From NCBI GenBank assembly GCA_023974075.1, contig CM043799.1, positions 5,256,928-5,320,927 on the forward strand: DNA of 64,000 nucleotides, read 5' to 3'. This DNA comes from Chaenocephalus aceratus (Eukaryota > Chordata > Actinopteri > Perciformes > Channichthyidae). The notes beneath the pieces are model-generated. The model ran no database searches, was not told where the DNA came from, and was given only the letters and a program-made list of their open reading frames with translations. This document shows, piece after piece, positions 34,501 to 47,100 of the stretch; within the stretch, counting starts at the first letter, position 1, and the number at the start of each line of letters is the position of its first letter. The position numbers and the translations under genes are program-made.

Positions 34501-35382
34501 ATTATAATAAAAGCTATTTTAACTATTGGATGTTACATAGAACATTGTGGTGCTGGTTAAAGGAGCTTCCATCCCCAAAATAATGTAAAGAAAGGAGAGT
34601 CATTGCTTGTGGTGTGATATGAGCAACAGTACCGTGTACCTTATTAGAGAGTGCACGCAAGAAAGTGTTATTTTTGACAAGTATGGTGTGTGGTGAGGGA
34701 AGGAGGAGTGAAAGAGCACAGCTTCCTCCCACTCACAGCTGCTGAAGCGTTCTGCTGGACCACAGCAACCACTCTCTCAGCTCCACTGTGGTGCTGCAGG
34801 AAAGATCTTCACACAGTCATGACATATAAGGCCCTGACACACCAAGCAGTAAGGCTCAACTTCCTTTAATGGCTTTGTTTACAGGCTGGAACTGTTTCAT
34901 TTTTTTTACTTGGGTTGACATAAACCTTGTATATGTTAAGGCTGGTGCAGTATTTTTGTAGACTGTCACAAAAGCTAGCATCACAAGGGCTCCGTTGACA
35001 AAATCAATGGGATTTGATTTTGGAATATTGCAGAAAATAAGCTCTTTAGTAAACACGTTTATGATACATATTTTGTTTAGCAGGGTAATCTCCACATATG
35101 TAAAAACGTTTTATTTTAAGCAACTTTTCACTTATTTAACCTACTTTTAAGCTGTAGCTATCTTGTGTCTGCACGTTGTGAATCTGTCAGACTAACCTAA
35201 GCCAACAAACACTGCTCATATTAATCAGTATCAAATCCGAGCTATAATGTGTATGTGGAACATGACCTTTGGTCACTCTCAACAAGGACAAAGCAGTCCT
35301 CTGAGAAGGGTGGATTCAACTTCAAGTATATAAAAACACATAGTTAATAACACAGTATGAAGGGTTTATTGTTGTTTCAGAT

Positions 35383-35690
35383 TAGGGCTGCTCAATTAAT
35401 CGTATTTTAATCACAATTACGATTTTGGCATGCAACGATTATGAAAACAACATCATCGAAATAAAACGATTTTTTTTTTTTTATTATCATTTTTAAAAAA
35501 AAATTTTTTTATTGGTTTTTCAGTTTAATTATACTTAAAGTTCAGAATAATCGACTGTTAAAAACATACTGTTCACATTTTTATTTTCAATGAATTCAAA
35601 GTAAATGGATAATCGTTTTTAATAACCGTGATATCAATTATTGACCAACATAATCGAGATTTTGATTTTTGCCATAATCGAGCAGCCTTA
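35383..35690. mobile_element. hAT-like MITE, 308 bp
   Basis: Ends TAGGGCTGCTCAATTAATCG and TAATCGAGCAGCCTTA, with an 8-bp target duplication TTTCAGAT at 35375-35382 and 35691-35698. It has repeated ATCG motifs and a T/A-rich middle. Confidence 0.85.
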
Positions 35691-36772
35691 TTTCAGATAC
35701 TTATACTAGTATTTTCGTATTTGATCTTTCAATGTGTTTCTTGTTCTCTGCTACCAATGTAATTAACTATTTTGATAGACTACGCTGCTTTTTCTGCAAA
35801 CATCCTAGTGAAAAATAAGTTTTGGCAAGAGCTACATGACTGATTCTTATAAAGCTAAATCATGATGTAGTTCAAATATATGATTAGAATGAAAAATACA
35901 ATAAGGCAAAGGTCCTTTACAATCTTTACATCTTGACACCATTACTTTCAGTCCTTTCTTCTGTAGCGTTGGGACAGAGCTGAGTGAATCTTACAAGTGT
36001 CACAGTGAAAAGCTATCAGAAAGCTCCACCTGTAGGCACATCCCAGAGGCCGAGCTCAGAGAGTAGGCCCTCTTAACTGTGAGCAATAGACTGAATTGAA
36101 CTAAGTTACAGTCGGCGCCTGTTGAAGAAAACCATGGTGAGATCTTGCAGAGGTTCTCTGTCTGTATACTAGTGTCTCAATAACAGGCACATGTTATTCT
36201 GATGGACTGTCATCCACTGTCATCGGATCCAGGCCACTGAGATGACACAGTGCTTGATAAGAATGTGACAATGAGGGACAATGGAGATCAGTGAGGAATC
36301 CCTGGTAGAAATGTGGTCTCACTACCAGACGTACTCTTGATAATATAGTGTAATAGAGTGGTGCAGTGATGACGTATTTATAGGCCGATGCGGCTTCTTA
36401 AAACAACAAAACAATGAGATTTCCATCGGATTTAGGAATATTGCAGAAAATAAAATCCATGGCAAACACGTTAATAGAGTGGCGAAGTCACGCCCATCTA
36501 CTTCCGGTCCATGGGACCTTATTTCGGAAAAATAATGTATTGAAGTTAATGGAGAGAGAAAACGTATCTTTCGATCCCGTTTGAATTGTGCCATGAATTA
36601 CACATATGATGTTTGCCAATCTTAAACAATTATTTCCATGTCAAAAAAGTCACAGTTTGTCGTAAAACTGTTGAAATATAAGACCGAAAAATATGCAACT
36701 AGAAAGACTACAAATCCCAGAGTTGTGTAAGTGATGTCACAATTGTTTTCCTCCACTAAGAGATAGATCAGC

Positions 36773-36801
36773 GCCATATAGATATAATCTATCTATATGG
36801 C
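36773..36801. repeat. Perfect 12-bp palindrome with 5-base loop
   Basis: GCCATATAGATA (36773-36784) and TATCTATATGGC (36790-36801). It lies 24 bases before the THAP-like start codon. Confidence 0.9.
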
Positions 36802-36824
36802 CCTGGCTAAGATAAGATAACAAG

Positions 36825-36938
36825 ATGCCTGTGTGCTTAGTACCAGGTTGTTATCATACCAGCAATGGGTCTTGCTCGTTCTTTCGCTTCCCGTCTGATG
36901 GAAGGACCAGGAGTGGCTGGATCAAGTTAGCTACCTAG
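36825..36938 (+). pseudogene. THAP zinc-finger N-terminal fragment, 37 codons
   Basis: ATG at 36825 encodes MPVCLVPGC, then SFFRFPSDGR and SGWIKL before a stop at 36936. Cys4 and Cys9, the F-R-F-P element and the following Trp match the first half of a THAP domain. That domain is a zinc finger that binds DNA in P-element-type and related transposases and in THAP proteins. The second half (the C-x2-H ligands) is missing, so it cannot fold as a complete finger. It is probably the relic first exon of a transposase. No intact transposase is present in the window. Confidence 0.6.
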
Positions 36939-38987
36939 CTAGTAGCTAGCACGTTAGTTAGCATTACAGCCTTGTCATTTTTATTAGCCTTAATATGAAG
37001 TAACATTAAGTAACCCAAAATGTTAAACAGTAAGAGTAGTATTCATATTTCGTGAATCCTTTGAAGAGCACTGTCACCGGTGTGATCATTCTATAATACA
37101 CAATTTAAGCCCGGGGGAGAAATGCTAACGCTAGCATCGGCGATCGCCGATCTTTTCTACTTCATGCTATCTGCACAAATGGTTGACATTAAACATTAAA
37201 AAGACCAGGCAGTTCAGAGAGAATCAAAGGAAGGCAGGCAGATCCCTGCTAGATATCAGCATGTCAGAGAGAAAACGTTAGCATGCTTAAGTTAGCATTT
37301 AGCTCAAAGCACTGCTGTGTCTATGTTTAGCCTCACAGACTTGATTGCATGGCTGAAGACTTGAGGGTTCAATAAAAGCTGCACAGTGTATACCAGTGTT
37401 TAAAATATTGTCTGTTTGCAGTGAAACAAGTTCAGGTTAACAAGGTAATGTCCTGTTGATTGTAGTCACAGTAAGTAAGTGAGTAAGTGTTCAATTAGAA
37501 CAAAAGTCCTGGCAACTCCCACAATCCATATTTTATATAGCATGACCAGTAAATGGACTGTTACAATTCACAATCAAAGCCTTACCAATTCCATTAAGAG
37601 GAAAAATCATTGGGTTTGGGTCACTTTAAGCTCTGCAAGCAGATTGTACATTGACCAAAGGCCTATTTCAGACTTTAAATATGCCTTCAGTTGTTTTCAT
37701 TTGTGCAGTTGTTTCTTTGCACGCTACAGGATGGGTTATCTAAATGTGAAAACAGAATAAATGGTGTAACTTTCAACCCAACACCTTGATCCAATTTGTA
37801 TATATGGATCTTCAGTGTTTACAGTTATTTAATATTGCTTCAAAATTCATCATCAGTCCAGTCTTTTGTTTCCTTTTTTTTTATGTAATCATGAAATGAA
37901 ACGACTGCATGGATGCTGCCAAGTATTGTTCTAAGATTAGAGACGCCCTTTGCATCCAGAATCTGTGGTTATGGATCACTGAGCTGTGCCGGCTTTAGAA
38001 CACACATCGACTTCCCTTTCCCGTCCACATTTGACTCCAGCAGTTCCTCCATCGAGCCAGCTGGTTGCATTCAAATGGCATCGGAGGAGTTCAGACCTTT
38101 ATCTCAACTGCCTGGTGCAGCTCCGATAAGCAGTCTGAACAAACAGTGACCGAGAGATGCACAATCAAGCACTAGATTGTGTCATGATTGATTCTAAATG
38201 TCAGAGAAACTGTAGAAATGTTAAATGTTTTGTTGCTTGTCTAAGAACAATTGTGTTTTTTCAAAGTGTATTAATCAGGTTTATTAAAGTAGAGTTCAGG
38301 AGAAAGGTTTGAGAGGGAGATATGAGAACTGAGACAGAGGATGAATACAGGTTATTGACACCTAATTAGTTGGGCCATATTCGATGTCGTTGGACAACAC
38401 CTGAACATCTCGTAAGGTTGTGTTAATCACAGAACTTATTTCGGGAGTCTAACCAAGAACTAATTCAAGGAGCTAGCCTGGTTTACGACTCATTCCTGCA
38501 CCCCTCTATTGGAGTCATTTCAATAGCTTGTCAGATGATCAGGCAACCCCTCCAAATGGCAAATGCTCTATAATAGGAACTGCTTATCACAGTATCTTGG
38601 ATAGAAACCAAAACAGGCGTCATATAAAGCTCCACAGAACAGATATCAAGATGCAGCTGTCATCGGCTGCTGGGAAAACATTTGGGGCATTTATAGCATT
38701 CCAGTTATTGTCCATGAGACAAAAAAGAAAGCACAATGTAACTCATTGTACATGACATGTATCCAGCCAGGCTGTTTGATTAAGTATTGTATGTCTATTT
38801 CAGAGATGAGCAGCTTGTACAACACCCACATCCACCCAGTCTACGTCTTATATCGGTGTTGTTCCTGTCCTTTTCTGGGAATCCGTGTAAATGTTCCAAC
38901 ATATTTGAATGTGCTTCCATGATGTCCGTTCTGTCTCTTGTTCCCGCCATCACAGTGTGGCTCATTGAAACTGCATTGTGTTTCCAG

Positions 38988-39035
38988 GTGGAGAGCGTAA
39001 CTGTGGAGTACATGAGCTGATCTGCGTCAGAAAAG
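38988..39035 (+). CDS. syt14: Synaptotagmin-14-like, coding exon 2
   Basis: A 48-base exon with acceptor TTTCCAG and donor AAAAG/GTAGG. With the last base of exon 1 it encodes GGERNCGVHELICVRK, the conserved extracellular/luminal N-terminal segment of SYT14 with two cysteines. Phases match on both sides: it enters with two bases and leaves with one. It is an isolated small exon between two introns of about 23 kb, so gene finders may miss it. Confidence 0.85.
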
Positions 39036-39592
39036 GTAGGGCAGATCAGACTCCACCCTGCTCATCAGCATCCATCACTGTTATCCGGTCACGACCATGT
39101 TGTTCTGTCCCAATGTGTTCCTCTGTGATGCCTTCACTGTCGTTGGGCTTGGTTGTTTGTTAGGGAATTGTTTCGTTGTTTGTGCGCACTGCTTGTGTTC
39201 GTGTTTTTTCTAAAATGCTCAACGGAAAATCTATAAATTGATGTCATATTCTCTTAAGGCGGACCATGTTAAAGCTAAAACATTTACAAATTAAACATTC
39301 ATGCTAATTAAAATGAAATGAATTCAGACCTTAAAGTTAGTCAGGCTAAAGTTCATGTTGAAAATAGGCTTGAATGCACAACCATCAGTGTAAGCAGATG
39401 ATAGCAAAAGCAAACTCAACTATGTTCTGGTTATGAAAATACAGGGAATAAGGGAGCCACAAATGTGTGTTTTAAAAACAAGCATACAGGAGTTAACAAA
39501 GTTTAGCCTGTATCAATTTTAGATAGTAATAGTTTTTATTTATCACCTGACACATAATTATCTTTTCACATTATACTGCATGTTGTACGATA

Positions 39593-39640
39593 ATAATTAT
39601 TATAATAATAATAATAATAATAATAATGATTTGACCTAAT
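39593..39640. repeat. (ATA)n microsatellite
   Basis: Run of ATA/TAA triplets with one inversion to TTAT near its left end. Confidence 0.9.
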
Positions 39641-40592
39641 TTATTGTTACCCAGCTAAAATTCTTAACATATTTCTATTGATAAATGCATCATTTGTCAC
39701 TTGACTTTTATTAAAAATAAGAATAATTTAAACCCTTACCAATTGTATTTCCATAACAGCACTGCTATCCTGTTTTACCCATTTTTTGTGCAACCTAGTA
39801 ACAATAATTAGGGCCAGTAGGCTAATTGATAAGTAGATACATAGACTTTAATTATTTTGCATTATACTCTGTATATTTTATAATTACACTGTGTTACAAT
39901 CACATTATTGTGGATTTCATATTTATTAATTTAGTTAAAGGTAGGGTACTAGGTAAGAATGGTAAGTACACAACCGGAAAAAATCTGCCCCTTCCTTCAG
40001 ACTTCCTTACAGATCCCCTCCTCCAACACACACGAACATGCACATGACCAATGAGGGTACAAGATAAGTTTGTGCACGAGATGGAAGGCTGACAGGCAGG
40101 TAGGCAACCCAATTATCCGCCACGGGCCGAGGCAGATAATTGGTCGTGCTTTTTAAAGCGCCACAGCTTCCACAGATGAAATATTTGTATATATTTATTG
40201 TCAATGCATTTAATTTATTCATTGCTATCGGGATGTTAAGAGCATTCCATGGAATATAACAAAGTGTTTCTGAAGTGAATTACCTACCCTATCTTTAAGG
40301 AGACCTCAACGGATAAAGCACATTTAATAAGATACAAGATTCTAAAGATATAGCTTGCAACATGTTCTTGTCATACAAAAAAGTGAAGTGGACATGATTT
40401 ATTTTGTATGTGAATGCATGTATTGAAGGTTATGAGGTTGTACAAAACATTTCTGAAATTACCAGCTTTACCCACATCGCAAATAAGAAAAATGAAAATG
40501 GGGGGGGGGGAAACAATCAGATCCAGGATTTTGGCTCCTACTGTATTTACGCAAGCGGCCAGTAGGAGCAGTCTGCAGAAGGGAGCAATTTC

Positions 40593-43500
40593 CATAGACC
40601 CCAATGTTAAAATGCCCAACTTTACAGCAGAAATAAACATGTTTACATCGTGGTTTCAAAACATGTTATTGTCAGTATAGTTAGATTCCCCCTTCCTGTC
40701 TATGGATCCTGGAGTGAATTTTTTCTCAACTCATCTGTTTAATTAATATTCAGTCTTAAAGTTATGCATAAATTAGGGCGTGGTCACGTTGAGTGACAGC
40801 TCTGTCAAGTGACTGCTGCTGCTAGCTTCTTGTCTCTCTGCTAGCTGCTCCGTGAAGCTAGCTACAGGGACTCTGCCTGCTCAGCTCATCCAGGGAACAC
40901 AACTTGTAGCCGGCCGTGGTTGTTTGTTCTTCATGCTTATATATCGGACTATTGTGACTCGCTCTGCGGTTAAAACAGACGGTGCATGAATGCGGTTTTG
41001 CGGTAAGTGAAATTCGAGTACTTTATTTATGTGTTAATGATTTTAATCAGCTACGTAATGAATGTTAAGGCTTGGGTTAGCGTGTAAGCGAGTGGTAGCT
41101 ACATCGGTGCTAACGATGCTAATCGTAGCCTCCAAGTTAAAATCATAGGCTATATATATAAAGGTTAAAACGAAATAGACAAGTGTTAAGCGTTAAGTGG
41201 GATAATACTGTAGAACAAACGGCTTCTGTTTGAGGTTGATAAAATAACGTCATCCTTGTAACTTAGAGAGATATTTTATTATGTAGGTAGGAACTGTATG
41301 CATCGCTAAGGTTAATTTAAATTGGCTATGCTCAAGTATGTAGACAAGCTAACGTCGAAGTAGTGTATGTGAAATCAACCTCACAATAAGATGTGTGTAT
41401 ATTACAAATAATAATGTCATATTTCAAGATGATTACTTAGATATTACAATATGGTTGGTTGAGCTGGAGTTCATTATCGAGCTTACACATTAACGTCACA
41501 GTCATCTGAAAAACGAACCCAAACCTTGTTGTTTTTATTAATTGCATTACCAAATGGGTATCAAATAAACAGTAACAGCATTGGTAACACAACTTCCAAA
41601 GTTACAGTAATATAAAAAGGACCCTGACTCGGACAATACACAATCCAACATGTTCAACAGAAGAGAATCAGTTATATTGTTTGTACACATGGTACTTTAG
41701 ATATATATATCTGTTTGTTTAAGGTGTCCAGGTGATGCAGACAAGCTGGACTAGAGAGTGAGAGACAGAACTGGACTCCTCACAGCAGTGAACTTCAGCG
41801 CAGGTACAAAGACTCTATTTTCATACTGTACAAAGAATCAAGAAAGATATTGGTTTAAATAAATGAAGTATTGACTTGAATACACTGATATACATTCCAT
41901 TAAACAATACTAAATACTAGGTCACCTACACATCAGTTAAGTTGAGCGTTTTTTCCATGCACAAAGTTACATTTAGATATTTAGCAATATGACTTTGTCA
42001 GCTTTCTAATTTAATGTATTGAAGGCAAATATATTTAACACATAGTGAGAACTGCTACTATTTATCTCTCAATATTGTCTGTAAAAAACGTGGTAAAAGT
42101 TATTCTTTCAGTGAGACAACAGAGCAAGCTTCTACAGTTGCACTACGTTTTGATAACAGTTCAATATTATTTTGATAATAACATATATTTCAATGTTGAT
42201 GAATTTCATACTGTTCATTCATAATCTGATTGTCTTTGTAGCTCTGTTGAAATAAAAAAAAAACATTACAATTACAAAATGATTATATCTACAGCCCCTA
42301 AACACACAAACACACCGCTTTCATAAAAAACACACTTGTTCTGCAATAATATGTTTTATGTTTCCTGTCATTTTTGTTAGGAAAGGACATGCCTAAAAGA
42401 CACAACATTTTCTCCTTCTCTGAGGGTCAAGAAGAACATCCAAGAGGAACATTAAAAGCTGATGTTATGAGATTTTAAGACCAGTACAGGACATTCACTA
42501 AGAAACTACTTTTATTGTGAAAACAGTCAGCTGATCGAATGCACCTATTTCCACAACTACACTCCATCAGCTTTTTATTTCTAGTTGCCTTACTTTATGA
42601 GCTTCACATCACCTGTGCCTTGTACCGCAGAGTTTGCAACGTCACAAATAAATGGGACCAATCTTCAGTCAGATGTGAATGTGTAATCTAACATTTTTAG
42701 TAAGAATAATGGACGAAAGGAGTGCAAATACAAATACAATTTATTGAAATGTGAACCAAAACTTCATCAAACATGTTTTAAATAAAAAGCACATATGGAC
42801 AGAACCTATTAAATGTATAAGTGAACACATTTAGTCAAATAAAGTGACAGACTATGCCTGTGCAGTTGGTATCAGCTAGGCTCCTCCATCAGGCCTGGTC
42901 CTCCTCGCTGAGGAAAGACCCTCAGTCCTCTCCAAACCAACAGGATGTCCATCACATGGAGGTTTCTCCCTGAAGTCTCTGCTGCTCTCTGGACACCAGG
43001 CTGTCTCAATCCGTCCACACTGAATATGAGAGGGGGGAAATGAAAATAATAAATGCTTTAGACAATAAGAAATATAAAGTTGACAGTTGAGTTGCTCAGT
43101 TTTTTCAGATTGTCAATAAATACTATTACTGTATAACTAATATATCAGGTTAAGAGGCACATTCAAATAAAGATTGGTCTTTAAATATATTTTGTCTTTT
43201 GAATTGTTTGTCTAAAGTCAAAGATCTAGAACTGGTACTTGTAGTTTTAATGATACAGTCTGGTTATTATGCTGTTTGGAGGAGGCCTCACAGGTAAGAG
43301 CACTAACTAGCTACCATCACATGTACCTTAGCTTGACTTAAATGTATTAAACGTATAATTAAGTGATATCAAAATATAAATAAATAATGTCATGCAAACA
43401 TATTAATATTTGCTTGATTCCAGTGTTGAATTTAGCACAATTGCATACAAACGTTAAGGGATTTTAAGATTCTGAAGTATTATGCTAAAAACTCAATAAC

Positions 43501-43826
43501 TTAGATTATTATTTATAGTTTTGCTGAATAGTTACATGTCCGCTTACCTTAGAAACGTAAAATGCGACGGCAGTGTGCAGATGGGGAGCATGTTAGCTTA
43601 GCTTGGTAGCTTCAGCTAGCTCTGGAACTTCCAGCTCGGTGGCAGCAGGTCCCGCTCCTGCCTCTTTGCCTTTATTTGGAGCAGGCTGGAGAAGGCGGGA
43701 GTTGAACTCTGACGTCACTGTTGAGCCGTTAGTGGCCAACTCCGCCTACTAAGGGCTTCTCGGCAACTCTGAAGAATCCTATGGGTGACGTCACGGACCC
43801 TACGTCCATTTATATATACAGCCTAT
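40593..43826 (+). mobile_element. Spliced-looking non-coding unit, copy 2, within a larger element
   Basis: 40960-43200 is homologous to 29790-31870. Junctions are conserved: donor GCG/GTAAGTG at 41003, exon 41732-41803 (acceptor GTGTCCAG, donor CAG/GTACAAAG), and acceptor TTGTTAG before 42381. The minus strand shows acceptor CCCTCTCATATTCAG near 43022 and AATAAA near 42510. Margins CCATAGACC at 40593 and CAGCCTATGG at 43826 may be degenerate inverted ends. I infer a DNA-transposon derivative that kept untranslated exons. No protein is encoded. Confidence 0.5.
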
Positions 43827-43889
43827 GGTATTACGTCATTGGCAACATACGGCACACATGACACGTCCCAACCTTTCGTCTCCGTATAC

Positions 43890-44185
43890 CAGGGGTGCCC
43901 AACCAGTCGAGATGTGTCTAAAAATAGAACAACAATATTCTGTTTTATCGTTAATGTCCTATAATATAATCTTCCTGTGCCAGGATATTGCACTTGAATG
44001 CATCAAAGCTTTGTGATTGGCCGGCGTGACCCCATGTGTCAGGGCGTGGCTGGTGGGCAGTGCGCTGATGTTGTCCGTGTCAACAGGAGTGACAGTCCGC
44101 ACACACACAAGACCGCAATTATGGCAGAAGCAAAAAAGCCCAAAATATATAAGTTTCACTCCGAGTGGGAGGTGTTGGGGCAAGG
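43890..44185 (+). pseudogene. hAT (Charlie-like) 5' end with transposase N-terminal fragment
   Basis: It opens with the hAT-type end CAGGGGTGCCCAACC at 43890. ATG at 44121 begins MAEAKKPKIYKFHSEWE, matching the start of BED-finger hAT transposases of the ZBED/GTF2IRD2-like group. The frame then diverges and stops after about 25 codons. The right end of the element was not found. Confidence 0.6.
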
Positions 44186-44624
44186 AGTGGTCTGAAACCC
44201 ACCTCGGCTCCGCGTGTCCTTTTGATGAGCTGGGTTAAATCATAAAAGGAAGGAATTCAAAGCACCAGATACAGGGTTAAACAATAATCTGTTTTAATGG
44301 TAATAGAACAATACAATACAGAGCACTCTGCAATAGTACCAAATACAGAGTGCTCCGGGCTCAATTCCTACCACTGTGTGTTATATACGTACCACGCCAG
44401 TCAGGAAAAGAGCGCCGAGCATGAGAATATCATAATATGTATACACACAAGTGGGGAGGAGTTGTATCGGTTACTCCTCCCTAGCTATTTGTTATTGGCG
44501 AATTCACTTCTGGGCGAGCTAATCAGTGAGTTAGCAGTTCTCCATTGGCCAGTTTCACTTCTGGGCAGACCCAAGACAATGAGTCAGCAGCCGTTGACTC
44601 CGTCTGATTCGCTCCCTCTCCTTA

Positions 44625-44824
<200 letters not shown>

Positions 44825-45767
44825 AAGGATGTTTCCTCCCACTTCATACAGAGTAATTAAGCACACACATATATTTAAGCCAATTACTCCAAAATGTTGT
44901 GGCAATTTAGCACGCACAACATCCTCTGAACTTCCTCTAACCTCGAAGTCAGCTCACTTAACAGGAATACATGTATTGATAATTTCAGAACGACCATTAT
45001 CCCATGGCCTCTCTAGGAGTCTTGCAGGATATGAATTATCCAGTTAACTAACGTCTGCACAGACAGTTTCCCCTATGCAGCTACGCACCAACATTGTTAT
45101 CGTTTCTTAGCTAATACATGCTGGATATGAACCACTAATCAACAAGACTTTAATTGTATTAGGTCTGAGGAAGCCCCTCTCTTGGAGTTCCTCTGACCTC
45201 TTACCAATTAAATTAACATGGGTACATCTGCTGTCAATTTGCAAAGACCATTGATAATTAGCAAAGAGACTCCCATGCCTCTTCTACTGACTTTCTAGAC
45301 ATCATTACAGGAACATCAACATCAATATAAAAAATCTCTCTATATTTAAGAGGAAAAAATGGACTTGGCCATTCAAATTTAACACACTTCTTATATATCA
45401 GGTGACATAATAAAATGAAGATACCAGAAATACGCTGTATTAAACTTTCTGCTGTAACACTTTACTTCAGAGGATGATTTTTTTTTTATCTATTCCAATT
45501 CAAAGTCCATCTGTCTCATCTGCAATGCGAGCGTGGCTTTATCGAAGAAGGGTAATTTAGGAGCGGCATTTCAAAACAGTGCACAAACGCTACGAGATGG
45601 AATTCCCTCCTAATTCTGCCCTACGCAAGGGAGGGGCCTGAAAGGACAGCTAAATGCACAGCAGTCCATTTTCACCAGGCCCAACAACAAGAGCAAGGCT
45701 GCTACCATAGCATCTTATCGTGTCAGTCACGTTCTTGCGAAACACATGAAGTCTTTCAAAGACGGGG

Positions 45768-45995
45768 GCGGTGATGGCGAAGTCGATAGGGACTTGGCTT
45801 GGCAACTAGAAGGTCACCAGTTCAAGTCCCGGCAAGACCAAGTGCTACCGAGGTGTCCCTGAGCAAGGCCCCGTTCCCCACACTGCTCCCCGGGCGCCGT
45901 TCAAAATGGCAGCACACTGCTCCTAACACAAGGATGGGTCAAATGCAGAGAAACAATTTCCCCACGAGGGATTAATAAAAGTCCATCTTAATACA
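45768..45995 (+). mobile_element. tRNA-derived SINE
   Basis: The head has an A-box-like GATGGCGAAGTCGATAGGG and the B-box AGTTCAAGTCC at about 45819-45830. The body has GTCCCTGAGCAAGGC and CTGCTCCCCGGGCGCC. The 3' end reads GGGATTAATAAAAG. Related in its middle to 29045-29285 and to a scrap at 54170-54290. Confidence 0.75.
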
Positions 45996-46229
45996 TATAA
46001 TGGCACTGTTCTAGCGGTAAACACTTAAGAAAGAACATGTCAAGCTATGTGCTGTATCAGAAACAATGCGCGGTGTGTTTTGGGAGTAATATGCTGTGTG
46101 TTTTACATTAGCAAGCATGCTAACACTCAGAGCTAGCCATGGAGCTATCGCTGTAGGCTACTGCAGAGAATATGTGTAACGTAATGTCCTTGTGGTAAAC
46201 CCTGCGAGAGAGAAAGGTTTGAGTTGAAG

Positions 46230-47100
46230 TGATTGGGAGCATAATATGGCATTTAATCACTGCAGCGTTTAGCTTAGCTTCTCCTGGTAGAATCTCTCTT
46301 AGCAGGGGAAAGCTGCGTGACGCTACAAAGGGGCGTGGCTAGCAGCAGCCGTTCCACTTAAAGCAGAATCAGCCTTTTTGGAACAGGGCTGGAATAGAGG
46401 GGTATGAGCAGTATGAGGCATGGCTACAATACAGACATGTTTTGTATAGGTATGGCCCTACAATACATTTTTCAAATATAGCATAATAGGTCCACTTTAA
46501 AGCAAATGAAGGATATGCAGAGAGTGCTCACCAGGTTTGTAGCCACGCAGTAGGTACTGAGCTTGGGGGCATTGTATGAACATGTGTAGGCGTGCTGGTG
46601 AGAGTGCTTATGGTCTGCCTGTAGGAGTGTGTCGGTTTCTTTCTGCTTTTGAGTTGCTGTTTTTTTGCTTTTTCACATTCAACATGCCAACTGTTTCCAA
46701 GCGGACAAAACTCGACAAAGACAATAGAGACGTGCAACAAAAAAGCAACTTTCAGAACTTAAAGGTCACCTATTATGCAAAACCCTCTTCTTCATGTCTC
46801 TTCTACATCAACATGTGCAATAATACAATACTATTCAATCACTATTACACAGCTTGTTATTACTACCAAACTCACTACACACATCCCTAGTCTCCTGGTG
46901 GTCATACTACAGCAAGGAGTTTGGAAGAATATGCTTTTGAATAATTTTGGGGAATATTTATACTGTAAAATCATCAATAAATATGGCATCATCTTAAATA
47001 ACTTTACTATTATACAGTATATTTCTATCAAACTTACTATTTGCATTGTTGTTGTTAGCATCTGGTTAGCTTAACGGATATTAGAAGCTGTTTCTAAAAC
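46230..47100. mobile_element. Ends of TTAA-type elements
   Basis: GCATAATAGGTCCACTTTAA ends at 46500. TTAAAGGTCACCTATTATGC begins at 46759 in the opposite orientation. A third similar end lies near 46233-46257. They share one terminal repeat, and TTAA targets are used by piggyBac- and Kolobok-type elements. Which ends belong together is unclear. 47040-47080 resembles 24376-24430. Confidence 0.4.

Larger units (their letters stand above)
36350..36945 (+). mobile_element. Non-autonomous DNA-transposon fragment with a THAP-motif first exon
   Basis: The left part (GTGGTGCAGTGATGACG, then CAATGAGATTTCCAT and GAATATTGCAGAAAATAA) recurs in pieces at 12200-12250 (inverse), 34980-35080 and 53440-53530. 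Its right part encodes the THAP-like peptide at 36825-36938. Boundaries are approximate, with no clear terminal repeat or target duplication. Confidence 0.5.
15812..38987 (+). other. syt14: syt14 intron 1, about 23.2 kb
   Basis: Donor GTAAGT at 15812 and acceptor TTTCCAG ending at 38987. It is filled largely by mobile elements listed separately. 15840-17350, 18700-19640, 27330-29040 and 36950-38980 show no feature beyond those listed. Confidence 0.75.
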
